Positions 22,677 through 34,800 of a stretch of 64,000 nt of DNA are shown one piece after another; within the stretch, counting starts at the first letter, position 1; every line of letters begins with the position of its first letter. Made by a program: the position numbers and the translations under genes. Under the pieces are notes generated by a model. That model made no database searches. It saw only the letters and a list, made by a program, of their open reading frames with translations, and had not been told where the DNA came from. This DNA comes from Sipunculus nudus (lineage: Eukaryota; Annelida; Sipuncula; Golfingiida; Sipunculidae). The stretch is taken from assembly GCA_026874595.1 (NCBI GenBank), contig CM049314.1:310001-374000 (forward strand), given 5' to 3'.

Positions 22677-23028
22677 GCTACAGTCGAACCTCCCAAGTAT
22701 ATCATTAATTCGCCATACCTCCAAAACTATTAATCTAAATTACATAAATTATAACTCATTTTCTTCCTTTGAATCTTCTCCATAACTAGGTTAAGTCATC
22801 TGGTGTCAATCTTGTCTCACAAAGTCAGTATGTCTGTCTGTTCGTCTTTTGTTGTCGGCTTTGTCTGCTTGCCTGTTCTTTTGTCTCATATGTCATTCTA
22901 CTGGCCACATATTCTCAGCAATGGCCCTGAGAGTCATTCCATTGATAGAAAACCGACAAAATGTTCTGTCTGTCCGTCTGTGTTTCACTTCCGATTTCCG
23001 GCAAGCGTTCGACCTATGGTCGTCTAGT

Positions 23029-26000
23029 TTGTTTGTCTGTCTGTTTGTTTGTCTGTATGTACACGCGCTAGAGGCCACAGTTTTTAAGCAATCGCTCTGA
23101 AACTTATACATTAAGTGTAAGATCTGTTCTCCTCGGAGCCTATTGTTTTTGGTCATGATCGGTCAAAGGTCAAGGCCAGGGTCACCAAAAAACCTAAAAT
23201 CATTATTTTCTTCATATCGTCGTCAATAATAATCGTAGCCGCATAATCTGTAGCTCATTTTATTCCTCACGATGTTAGCTTTCCAAGTGCTCGCAAATTT
23301 TTCCGGTCAATGGTGACCATGGTAACGTGTTTTTGGGGGAAAATCAGAAATTTCGATATTTTCCCTTCTAAATTTTTCATTTTTAAGGCTAGAGAGTTCT
23401 AGTTTTTTTGCGTCAGGTAGTATTTCATGAGCTGTTTATGATGCAATTGTAAATCTCGCAAAATCTCGCACTATTTCTCGTCAGACGAGAGTTTTCGAGA
23501 TTTCATTAAATATGACCTGAAGGTTGCATTTTATAAAAAATGGCTTTGAAATTAATGTATTTTGTGTTATTTATTAATATCTCGAAATTGTTTTTTCATT
23601 TTTTGAAAATAGCCACCAGGGGGCGTGGTACTGGAAACACTACAACTTATCATTTTTCCGCAATATCTTAGAAAAATATTGAGCATATAACAATTTTTTT
23701 TGTCGCATCTAAAACTAGGATCATTGCCTTATTCCTTCGCACATTTAGCTTTCTGCTGCCGTTACCACGGTTACCCAATTTTGGGGTAAAACTTGACAAT
23801 CTGAAAATACGGACTATACCTGCTTCTATCTCTGTTGATATTTGGGATAGAAAGGTCTGGTTTTTGGCGTTAGACAGCATTCCTCTAGTCCTAAGTCATT
23901 CAATCGCAAGTCTCGTCATATCTCGCACCGTTTCTCGTGAAACGAGAACACGTGACCATTCAAAGAAATGCCTGTAATTCTGTCATTTTTCACGCTACAG
24001 ACACATGGTTTGCAGCGCTGGATAGCGGCTGACACTCGCAGTCACATTCAGGGGTCACATTGTTAGTCTCGTCAAATCTCGCGCCGTTTTTCGCCAAACC
24101 ACGAAGACCCGCGCAATTGCCGCAAGTGGCGACAGGGTCCTTACGGTGGGCGGCCGGCGTGTGCAGCGGTGCGTGACGGCCTCTCCGGGCCCTGTCTATG
24201 ATCATACATGTTGGAGGCACAGTCACAACTTTATTGCTTGCCGGAAATCTTCGATTTTCGCAAGCATGTTGGTCACCCGCGTATGTTTGTTTGTTTGTTT
24301 GTCTGTCTGTTTGTTTGTCTGTATGTACACGCGCTAGAGGCCACAGTTTTTAAGCAATCGCTCTGAAACTTATACATTAAGTGTAAGATCTGTTCTCCTC
24401 GGAGCCTATTGTTTTTGGTCATGATCGGTCAAAGGTCAAGGCCAGGGTCACCAAAAAACCTAAAATCATTATTTTCTTCATATCGTCGTCAATAATAATC
24501 GTAGCCGCATAATCTGTAGCTCATTTTATTCCTCACGATGTTAGCTTTCCAAGTGCTCGCAAATTTTTCCGGTCAATGGTGACCATGGTAACGTGTTTTT
24601 GGGGGAAAATCAGAAATTTCGATATTTTCCCTTCTAAATTTTTCATTTTTAAGGCTAGAGAGTTCTAGTTTTTTGCGTCAGGTAGTATTTCATGAGCTGT
24701 TTATGATGCAATTGTAAATCTCGCAAAATCTCGCACTATTTCTCGTCAGACGAGAGTTTTCGAGATTTCATTAAATATGACCTGAAGGTTGCATTTTATA
24801 AAAAATGGCTTTGAAATTAATGTATTTTGTGTTATTTATTAATATCTCGAAATTGTTTTTTCATTTTTTGAAAATAGCCACCAGGGGGCGTGGTACTGGA
24901 AACACTACAACTTATCATTTTTCCGCAATATCTTAGAAAAATATTGAGCATATAACAATTTTTTTTGTCGCATCTAAAACTAGGATCATTGCCTTATTCC
25001 TTCGCACATTTAGCTTTCTGCTGCCGTTACCACGGTTACCCAATTTTGGGGTAAAACTTGACAATCTGAAAATACGGACTATACCTGCTTCTATCTCTGT
25101 TGATATTTGGGATAGAAAGGTCTGGTTTTTGGCGTTAGACAGCATTCCTCTAGTCCTAAGTCATTCAATCGCAAGTCTCGTCATATCTCGCACCGTTTCT
25201 CGTGAAACGAGAACACGTGACCATTCAAAGAAATGCCTGTAATTCTGTCATTTTTCACGCTACAGACACATGGTTTGCAGCGCTGGATAGCGGCTGACAC
25301 TCGCAGTCACATTCAGGGGTCACATTGTTAGTCTCGTCAAATCTCGCGCCGTTTTTCGCCAAACCACGAAGACCCGCGCAATTGCCGCAAGTGGCGACAG
25401 GGTCCTTACGGTGGGCGGCCGGCGTGTGCAGCGGTGCGTGACGGCCTCTCCGGGCCCTGTCTATGATCATACATGTTGGAGGCACAGTCACAACTTTATT
25501 GCTTGCCGGAAATCTTCGATTTTCGCAAGCATGTTGGTCACCCGCGTATGTTTGTTTGTTTGTTTGTCTGTCTGTTTGTTTGTCTGTATGTACACGCGCT
25601 AGAGGCCACAGTTTTTAAGCAATCGCTCTGAAACTTATACATTAAGTGTAAGATCTGTTCTCCTCGGAGCCTATTGTTTTTGGTCATGATCGGTCAAAGG
25701 TCAAGGCCAGGGTCACCAAAAAACCTAAAATCATTATTTTCTTCATATCGTCGTCAATAATAATCGTAGCCGCATAATCTGTAGCTCATTTTATTCCTCA
25801 CGATGTTAGCTTTCCAAGTGCTCGCAAATTTTTCCGGTCAATGGTGACCATGGTAACGTGTTTTTGGGGGAAAATCAGAAATTTCGATATTTTCCCTTCT
25901 AAATTTTTCATTTTTAAGGCTAGAGAGTTCTAGTTTTTTGCGTCAGGTAGTATTTCATGAGCTGTTTATGATGCAATTGTAAATCTCGCAAAATCTCGCA

Positions 26001-29000
26001 CTATTTCTCGTCAGACGAGAGTTTTCGAGATTTCATTAAATATGACCTGAAGGTTGCATTTTATAAAAAATGGCTTTGAAATTAATGTATTTTGTGTTAT
26101 TTATTAATATCTCGAAATTGTTTTTTCATTTTTTGAAAATAGCCACCAGGGGGCGTGGTACTGGAAACACTACAACTTATCATTTTTCCGCAATATCTTA
26201 GAAAAATATTGAGCATATAACAATTTTTTTTGTCGCATCTAAAACTAGGATCATTGCCTTATTCCTTCGCACATTTAGCTTTCTGCTGCCGTTACCACGG
26301 TTACCCAATTTTGGGGTAAAACTTGACAATCTGAAAATACGGACTATACCTGCTTCTATCTCTGTTGATATTTGGGATAGAAAGGTCTGGTTTTTGGCGT
26401 TAGACAGCATTCCTCTAGTCCTAAGTCATTCAATCGCAAGTCTCGTCATATCTCGCACCGTTTCTCGTGAAACGAGAACACGTGACCATTCAAAGAAATG
26501 CCTGTAATTCTGTCATTTTTCACGCTACAGACACATGGTTTGCAGCGCTGGATAGCGGCTGACACTCGCAGTCACATTCAGGGGTCACATTGTTAGTCTC
26601 GTCAAATCTCGCGCCGTTTTTCGCCAAACCACGAAGACCCGCGCAATTGCCGCAAGTGGCGACAGGGTCCTTACGGTGGGCGGCCGGCGTGTGCAGCGGT
26701 GCGTGACGGCCTCTCCGGGCCCTGTCTATGATCATACATGTTGGAGGCACAGTCACAACTTTATTGCTTGCCGGAAATCTTCGATTTTCGCAAGCATGTT
26801 GGTCACCCGCGTATGTTTGTTTGTTTGTTTGTCTGTCTGTTTGTTTGTCTGTATGTACACGCGCTAGAGGCCACAGTTTTTAAGCAATCGCTCTGAAACT
26901 TATACATTAAGTGTAAGATCTGTTCTCCTCGGAGCCTATTGTTTTTGGTCATGATCGGTCAAAGGTCAAGGCCAGGGTCACCAAAAAACCTAAAATCATT
27001 ATTTTCTTCATATCGTCGTCAATAATAATCGTAGCCGCATAATCTGTAGCTCATTTTATTCCTCACGATGTTAGCTTTCCAAGTGCTCGCAAATTTTTCC
27101 GGTCAATGGTGACCATGGTAACGTGTTTTTGGGGGAAAATCAGAAATTTCGATATTTTCCCTTCTAAATTTTTCATTTTTAAGGCTAGAGAGTTCTAGTT
27201 TTTTGCGTCAGGTAGTATTTCATGAGCTGTTTATGATGCAATTGTAAATCTCGCAAAATCTCGCACTATTTCTCGTCAGACGAGAGTTTTCGAGATTTCA
27301 TTAAATATGACCTGAAGGTTGCATTTTATAAAAAATGGCTTTGAAATTAATGTATTTTGTGTTATTTATTAATATCTCGAAATTGTTTTTTCATTTTTTG
27401 AAAATAGCCACCAGGGGGCGTGGTACTGGAAACACTACAACTTATCATTTTTCCGCAATATCTTAGAAAAATATTGAGCATATAACAATTTTTTTTGTCG
27501 CATCTAAAACTAGGATCATTGCCTTATTCCTTCGCACATTTAGCTTTCTGCTGCCGTTACCACGGTTACCCAATTTTGGGGTAAAACTTGACAATCTGAA
27601 AATACGGACTATACCTGCTTCTATCTCTGTTGATATTTGGGATAGAAAGGTCTGGTTTTTGGCGTTAGACAGCATTCCTCTAGTCCTAAGTCATTCAATC
27701 GCAAGTCTCGTCATATCTCGCACCGTTTCTCGTGAAACGAGAACACGTGACCATTCAAAGAAATGCCTGTAATTCTGTCATTTTTCACGCTACAGACACA
27801 TGGTTTGCAGCGCTGGATAGCGGCTGACACTCGCAGTCACATTCAGGGGTCACATTGTTAGTCTCGTCAAATCTCGCGCCGTTTTTCGCCAAACCACGAA
27901 GACCCGCGCAATTGCCGCAAGTGGCGACAGGGTCCTTACGGTGGGCGGCCGGCGTGTGCAGCGGTGCGTGACGGCCTCTCCGGGCCCTGTCTATGATCAT
28001 ACATGTTGGAGGCACAGTCACAACTTTATTGCTTGCCGGAAATCTTCGATTTTCGCAAGCATGTTGGTCACCCGCGTATGTTTGTTTGTTTGTTTGTCTG
28101 TCTGTTTGTTTGTCTGTATGTACACGCGCTAGAGGCCACAGTTTTTAAGCAATCGCTCTGAAACTTATACATTAAGTGTAAGATCTGTTCTCCTCGGAGC
28201 CTATTGTTTTTGGTCATGATCGGTCAAAGGTCAAGGCCAGGGTCACCAAAAAACCTAAAATCATTATTTTCTTCATATCGTCGTCAATAATAATCGTAGC
28301 CGCATAATCTGTAGCTCATTTTATTCCTCACGATGTTAGCTTTCCAAGTGCTCGCAAATTTTTCCGGTCAATGGTGACCATGGTAACGTGTTTTTGGGGG
28401 AAAATCAGAAATTTCGATATTTTCCCTTCTAAATTTTTCATTTTTAAGGCTAGAGAGTTCTAGTTTTTTGCGTCAGGTAGTATTTCATGAGCTGTTTATG
28501 ATGCAATTGTAAATCTCGCAAAATCTCGCACTATTTCTCGTCAGACGAGAGTTTTCGAGATTTCATTAAATATGACCTGAAGGTTGCATTTTATAAAAAA
28601 TGGCTTTGAAATTAATGTATTTTGTGTTATTTATTAATATCTCGAAATTGTTTTTTCATTTTTTGAAAATAGCCACCAGGGGGCGTGGTACTGGAAACAC
28701 TACAACTTATCATTTTTCCGCAATATCTTAGAAAAATATTGAGCATATAACAATTTTTTTTGTCGCATCTAAAACTAGGATCATTGCCTTATTCCTTCGC
28801 ACATTTAGCTTTCTGCTGCCGTTACCACGGTTACCCAATTTTGGGGTAAAACTTGACAATCTGAAAATACGGACTATACCTGCTTCTATCTCTGTTGATA
28901 TTTGGGATAGAAAGGTCTGGTTTTTGGCGTTAGACAGCATTCCTCTAGTCCTAAGTCATTCAATCGCAAGTCTCGTCATATCTCGCACCGTTTCTCGTGA

Positions 29001-29295
29001 AACGAGAACACGTGACCATTCAAAGAAATGCCTGTAATTCTGTCATTTTTCACGCTACAGACACATGGTTTGCAGCGCTGGATAGCGGCTGACACTCGCA
29101 GTCACATTCAGGGGTCACATTGTTAGTCTCGTCAAATCTCGCGCCGTTTTTCGCCAAACCACGAAGACCCGCGCAATTGCCGCAAGTGGCGACAGGGTCC
29201 TTACGGTGGGCGGCCGGCGTGTGCAGCGGTGCGTGACGGCCTCTCCGGGCCCTGTCTATGATCATACATGTTGGAGGCACAGTCACAACTTTATT
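23029..29295 (+). repeat. A array 2: five ~1265-bp units
   Basis: Full arms start units at 24236, 25501, 26766 and 28031. The first unit uses the preceding CCGGCAAGCG arm. The body appears the same as in A array 1, although 10.7 kb of other sequence (including the B array) lies between the two. The first unit has one or two extra T near 23402; otherwise I saw no differences. CTCF-like cores are at 23612, 24877, 26142, 27407 and 28672. No gene is supported; a 70-codon minus-strand frame recurs with the DNA. Confidence 0.96.
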
Positions 29296-29355
29296 GCTTG
29301 CCGGAAATCTTCGATTTTCGCAAGCATGTTGGTCACCCGCGTATGTTTGTTTGTT
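29296..29355 (+). repeat. 60-bp A-type stub before D1
   Basis: An A-type inverted repeat plus TTTG run, cut off at 60 bp by the D-type arm at 29356. Here the stub follows a true A unit, so this may be the founding A/D junction copied to 44954, 54306 and 62389. Confidence 0.9.
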
Positions 29356-31086
29356 GCTTGCCGGAAATCTTCGATTTCGGCAAGTTGGTTGGTCAGTTGC
29401 GTATGTCCATTTGTCTGTTTATTTGTTTTTTTTGTTTTTTTGTTTTTTTGTGTGTTTGTCTGCGCTCTCCTGGCCACAATTTTGCAGCAATCGACATGAC
29501 CCTTACAGGGTTGATTGACAACCGAACACCCTGGAACCCTATTGTTTTCGGTCAACATTGCTCCAAGGTCAAGGGTCAAGGTCACGATAGGTGTGGTTAA
29601 CGGTTTTTGCACTATAACTTCGCCATAAATAGGCTTATCCACTTCTGCAATAGCTCATTTTTTTTTGTCATCACCTGTCCTTTCTTTTGATATGTAGCTT
29701 ACTTAAATTTGCCGTTACCATGGTTACATTTTTTGGGCAAAAATCATGGAAATTGGAAATAACACGACCATTTTTTTGTAACTTTGTCAGTTTTTAAGCT
29801 AGGCAGATCTAGTTTTCGGCATTTTGTTCCACATGATCAGCTTGACACGACAGAACTGAAAGTCACGCCAAATCTCGCGCCATATCTCGTCAAACGAGAA
29901 AAAACGAGACTTCGCGGAAATGCTTATAACTCGGCGACTTTTACAGCTAGACAGGTCTGGTTTTCGGCATTTCGTTCCACCAAACAAGCTTGACACGACA
30001 GAGCTGCATGTCTGGCAAAATCTCGCACCCTATCTCGTCAAACGAGAAAACACGAAATTTCACGGAAATGCTTATAACTCGGCCAGTTTTACAGCTAGAC
30101 ACGTCTGGTTTCCGGCATTTCCTTCCACATGACCAGCTTGACACGATAGATGTGCAAGTCAGGCCAAATCTCGCACCCTATCTCGTCAAACGAGAAAACA
30201 CGAGATTTCACGGAAATGCTTATAACTCGGCGAGTATTACAGCTAGACAGGTCTAGTTTTCGGCATTTTCTTTCACATGACCTGCTGGACATGACAGAAC
30301 TGAAAGTCAGGCCGAATGTCGCACCGTATCTCGTCAAACGAGAAAACATGAGACTTCACGGCATTGGTTATAACTCGGCGAGTTTTACAGATAGACACGT
30401 CTGGTTTTCGGCATTTTGTTCCACTAGACCAGCTTGACACGACAGACATGCATGTCAGGCAAAATCTCGCACCGTATCCCGTCAAACGAGAAAACACGAC
30501 ATTTCACGGAACTGCAGCTAGACAGGTCTAGTTTTCGGCATTTAGTTCCACATGACCCGCTTGACATGACAGAACTCCAAGTCAGGCACAATTTCGCACC
30601 GTATCTCGTCAAACGAGAAAACACGAGATTTCACCAAAATGCTTTTAACTCGGCGATTTTTACAGGTATGAAGGTCTAGTTTTCGGCATTGTGTCACATA
30701 TGAACTGCTTGATTAGATAAAGCCATAAGTCTGCCCAAATCTCGCACCATATCTTGTGCAACGTGAACAAACGAGATGTCACTGAAATGCTTATAACTCG
30801 GCGCCTTTTACAACAAAGTAGTTCTAGTTTTCGGCATTTTGTCACATATGACCAGCTTGACATGACAAACCTGAAAACGTCTCACTGCTTCTTGTCAAAC
30901 GAGATTAACGGGATTTCATGAAAAAATTTTGAACTTGGTCCCTTTTACACTAGAAAGATATGCAGCTGTTAAAGGTCAGCATGCATGAATAAACATATTA
31001 TCCGTTTCTGCTGACCCCACAATGTTGCTCATTCATATGACTGTTTCTACATGCACTCTCTGTCTATCTGTCTGTATCATTTCCAT
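29356..31086 (+). repeat. D block 1 (1731 bp) with eight hairpin monomers
   Basis: It starts with an inverted repeat (CTTGCCGGAAATC/GATTTCGGCAAG, bulged G), then T-rich TTTG/TTTTTTG runs, AGGTCAAGGGTCAAGGTCA (about 29566), GTTACCATGGTTAC (about 29713), and a monomer array. The TTTTCGGC/TTTCCGGC word lies at 29813, 29961, 30109, 30257, 30405, 30532, 30680 and 30828, with all spacings 148 except one of 127. Each monomer has CTCGTCAAACGAG or a decayed version. No CTCF-like core was seen, unlike the A, B and C units. It ends where a CCGGCAAGCG arm opens the first C unit. Confidence 0.93.
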
Positions 31087-31238
31087 TTCCGGCAAGCGCG
31101 TGACCTCTGGTCATCTTGTTTGTTTGTTTGTTTGTCTGTCCAGTCTCTACAGGTCGCAATTTTGATCCCATCGCTTTCAAACTTTCACAGTTTGTGTAAA
31201 ATCAAAAATGCAAGAAGCCTATTGTTTTTGGGCAATAT

Positions 31239-31263
31239 AGGTCAAAGGTCAAGGTCAAGGTCA
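31239..31263 (+). promoter_or_regulatory. Four-part AGGTCA half-site cluster of C units
   Basis: Four perfect AGGTCA half-sites lie in a row. The first pair is spaced by one base (DR1), and the next two follow with no gap, giving the overlapping extended form TCAAGGTCA known for SF-1/ERR-type receptors. It recurs 460-480 bp before each C-unit CTCF-like core, for example at 32508 and 33757. The motif is direct observation; receptor binding is inferred. Confidence 0.5.
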
Positions 31264-31547
31264 TCAAAAGTTCCTAAAGTGCTCTTTTCTTCATATCTCC
31301 ATTACTATTTGTCATAGCCACTTCAAACAGGGCTCATTTTAATCGGCATTCCAAGGCCTTTCTTCTGATATATATGTTGCTGAAATCTGCTGTTTCTATG
31401 GTTACACATTTTGGGGGGAAACTCATGATTTTCGAAAATAAAAGGCCTAATTTTTCTAACTTTGTCATTTTTAAAGCTAGAGAGTTCTAGTTTTTTGCAT
31501 CAGATAGTACTAAATAAGCTTTCAATTATACAAGTGAAAGTCTCGTA

Positions 31548-31590
31548 AAATCTCGCACCATTTCTCGTCAAACGAGAATTTTCGAGATTT
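31548..31590 (+). repeat. Nested hairpin of the ~148-bp monomer (C example)
   Basis: The outer arms AAATCTCG (31548-31555) and CGAGATTT (31583-31590) are exact reverse complements. Inside them TTCTCGT (31562-31568) and ACGAGAA (31572-31578) pair around a CAA loop. The same layout occurs in A units (loop CAG), in the second C monomer (loop GAA), and in B units, where one stem base becomes a G-U-type pair. It is the most conserved part of otherwise diverged monomers. Confidence 0.75.
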
Positions 31591-31698
31591 CATTAAATAT
31601 GGCTTACAGGTCGCATTTTTTAAACTATGACTTTGAAAATGACATATTTTGTGTTATTTAGAAATATCTCGAAACCAATTTTTCATTTTTTGGAAATA

Positions 31699-31712
31699 GC
31701 CACCAGGGGGCG
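31699..31712 (+). promoter_or_regulatory. CTCF-like core motif (C units)
   Basis: GCCACCAGGGGGCG, preceded by AAATA and followed by TGGTAC. The other C copies start at 32968, 34217, 35486, 36755, 38005, 39274, 40524, 41793, 43062, 44331, 47357, 48626, 49876, 51145, 52414, 53683, 56709, 57978, 59228, 60497 and 61766. That makes 22 sites in C units, all on the + strand. Confidence 0.62.
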
Positions 31713-34710
31713 TGGTACATGAAACACTGTAACATATCATTTTTCTGCAATATCTCAAAAAATATTAAACGTGACACCATTTTTTGGGTCGTATCTGAAA
31801 CTAGGAACATTGGCTTATCCCTTCGCACATGTTGCTTTGTGCTGCCGTTACCATGGTTACCAAATTTTGGGGTAAAACTTGACAATCTGAAAATTCGGAG
31901 TTTTCCAGCTTCTCTCTCTGTTGATATTTGCGATAGAAAGGTCTGGTGTTTGGCGTTAGACAGCATCCCTCTAGATCTTAGTCATCCAATCGCAAGTCTC
32001 GTCATATCTCGCACCGTTTCTCGTGAAACGAGAACACGTGACCATTCAAAGAAATGCCTATAATTATGTCATTTTTCACGCTACAGACACATGGTTTGCA
32101 GCGCTGGATAGCGGCTGACACTCGCAGTCACATTCAGGGGTCACATTGTTAGTCTCGTCAAATCTCGCGCCGTTTTTCGCCAAACCACGAAGACACGTGC
32201 CGTCGCCGCAAGTGGCGGCAGGGTCCCTACGGTGGGCGGCCGGCGTGTGCAGCGGTGCGTGACGGCCTCTCCGGGCCCCATCTATGATCATACATGTTGG
32301 AGGCACAGTCCAGACTTTATTGCTTGCCGGAAATCTTCGATTTTCGCAAGCTGGTTGGTCAGTCGCGGATGTCTGTTTGTCTGTTTGTTTGTTTGTTTGT
32401 TTGTCTGTCCAGTCTCTACAGGTCGCAATTTTGATCCCATCGCTTTCAAACTTTCACAGTTTGTGTAAAATCAAAAATGCAAGAAGCCTATTGTTTTTGG
32501 GCAATATAGGTCAAAGGTCAAGGTCAAGGTCATCAAAAGTTCCTAAAGTGCTCTTTTCTTCATATCTCCATTACTATTTGTCATAGCCACTTCAAACAGG
32601 GCTCATTTTAATCGGCATTCCAAGGCCTTTCTTCTGATATATATGTTGCTGAAATCTGCTGTTTCTATGGTTACACATTTTGGGGGGAAACTCATGATTT
32701 TCGAAAATAAAAGGCCTAATTTTTCTAACTTTGTCATTTTTAAAGCTAGAGAGTTCTAGTTTTTTGCATCATATAGTACTAAATAAGCTTTTTATCATAC
32801 AAGTAAAAGTCTCGTAAAATCTCGCACCATTTCTCGTCAAACGAGAATTTTCGAGATTTCATTAAATATGGCTTACAGGTCGCATTTTTTAAACTATGAC
32901 TTTGAAAATGACATATTTTGTGTTGTTTAGAAATATCTCGAAATAAATTTTTCATTTTTTGGAAATAGCCACCAGGGGGCGTGGTACATGAAACACTGTA
33001 ACATATCATTTTTCTGCAATATCTCAAAAAATATTAAACGTGACACCATTTTTTGGTCGTATCTAAAACTAGGAACATTGGCTTATCCCTTCGCACATGT
33101 TGCTTTGTGCTGCCGTTACCATGGTTACCAAATTTTGGGGTAAAACTTGACAATCTGAAAATTCGGAGTTTTCCAGCTTCTATCTCTGTTGATATTTGCG
33201 ATAGAAAGGTCTGGTTTTCGGCGTTAGACAGCATCCCTCTAGTTCTAAGCCATTCAATCGCAAGTCTCGTCATATCTCGCGCCGTTTCTCGTGAAACGAG
33301 AACACGTGACCATTCAAAGAAATGCCTATAATTCTGTCATTTTTCACGCTACAGACACATGGCTTGCAGCGCCGGATAGCGGCTGACACTCGCAGTCACA
33401 TTCAGGGGTCGCATTGTCAGTCTCGTCAAATCTCGCGCCGTGTTTCACCAAACCACGAAGTCACGTGCCGTCGCCGCAAGTGGCGGCAGGGTCCTTACGG
33501 TGGGCGGCCGGCGTGTGCAGCGGTGCGTGACGGCCTCTCCGGGCCCCATCTATGATCATACATGTTGGAGGCACAGTCACAACTTTATTGCTTGCCGGAA
33601 ATCTTCGATTTTCGCAAGCTGGTTGGTCAGTCGCGGATGTCTGTTTGTCTGTTTGTTTGTTTGTTTGTTTGTCGCAATTTTCATCCCATCGCTTTCAAAC
33701 TTTCACAGTTTGTGTAGAATCAAAAATGCAAGAAGCCTATTGTTTTTGGGCAATATAGGTCAAAGGTCAAGGTCAAGGTCATCAAAAGTTCCTAAAGTGC
33801 TCTTTTCTTCATATCTCCATTACTATTTGTCATAGCCACTTCAAACATGGCTCATTTTAATCGGCATTCCAAGGCCTTTCTTCTGATGTATATGTTGCTG
33901 AAATCAACTGTTTCTATGGTTACACATTTTGGGGGAAATCTCATGATTTTCGAAAATAAAAGGCCTAATTTTTCTAACTTTGTCATTTTTAAAGCTAGAG
34001 AGTTCTAGTTTTTTGCATCATATAGTACTAAATAAGCTTTTTATCATACAAGTAAAAGTCTCGTAAAATCTCGCACCATTTCTCGTCAAACGAGAATTTT
34101 CGAGATTTCATTAAATATGGCTTACAGGTCGCATTTTTTAAACTATGACTTTGAAAATGACATATTCTGTGTTGTTTAGAAATATCTCGAAATCAATTTT
34201 TCATTTTTTGGAAATAGCCACCAGGGGGCGTGGTACATGAAACACTGTAACATATCATTTTTCTGCAATATCTCAAAAAATATTAAACGTGACACCATTT
34301 TTTTGGTCGTATCTAAAACTAGGAACATTGGCTTATCCCTTCGCACATGTTGCTTTGTGCTGCCGTTACCATGGTTACCAAATTTTGGGGTAAAACTTGA
34401 CAATCTGAAAATTCGGAGTTTTCCAGCTTCTATCTCTGTTGATATTTGCGATAGAAAGGTCTGGTTTTCGGCGTTAGACAGCATCCCTCTAGTTCTAAGC
34501 CATTCAATCGCAAGTCTCGTCATATCTCGCGCCGTTTCTCGTGAAACGAGAACACGTGACCATTCAAAGAAATGCCTATAATTCTGTCATTTTTCACGCT
34601 ACAGACACATGGCTTGCAGCGCCGGATAGCGGCTGACACTCGCAGTCACATTCAGGGGTCGCATTGTCAGTCTCGTCAAATCTCGCGCCGTGTTTCACCA
34701 AACCACGAAG

Positions 34711-34800
34711 TCACGTGCCGTCGCCGCAAGTGGCGGCAGGGTCCTTACGGTGGGCGGCCGGCGTGTGCAGCGGTGCGTGACGGCCTCTCCGGGCCCCATC
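34711..34800. other. GC-rich, CpG-dense tail of C units (example)
   Basis: About 90 bp with 13 CpG dinucleotides in an otherwise AT-rich unit, just before the next arm. It begins with an E-box (CACGTG at 34712-34717). A second E-box lies at 34553-34558. A units have a similar tail without the second E-box; B and D units lack it. It could be a small unmethylated island or promoter-like patch, but no transcript evidence can be read from the sequence. Confidence 0.6.

Larger units (their letters stand above)
20758..23028 (+). repeat. ~328-bp tandem repeat region
   Basis: The words CCACAATCACCTTGAAAC (20852, 21178) and GGCCACAG or its variants (about 21611, 21940, 22271, 22602, 22903) mark copies spaced about 326-331 bp, with one gap of 433 and one of 301. 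Each later copy has a GTGTGTCTGTCTGTTT run, an ATATCTCGAAA word and a CTCF-like core. Half-site clusters lie near 20930 and 21250. The copies are well diverged, so the array is old. It ends with a CCGGCAAGCG arm at about 23000 that leads into A array 2. Confidence 0.85.

Noticed and set aside
29790-30960. CRISPR-like regularly spaced palindromic repeats
   Set aside because: The period is 148 bp, the whole monomer repeats and not just a short palindrome with unique spacers, there are no cas genes, and the context is eukaryotic.
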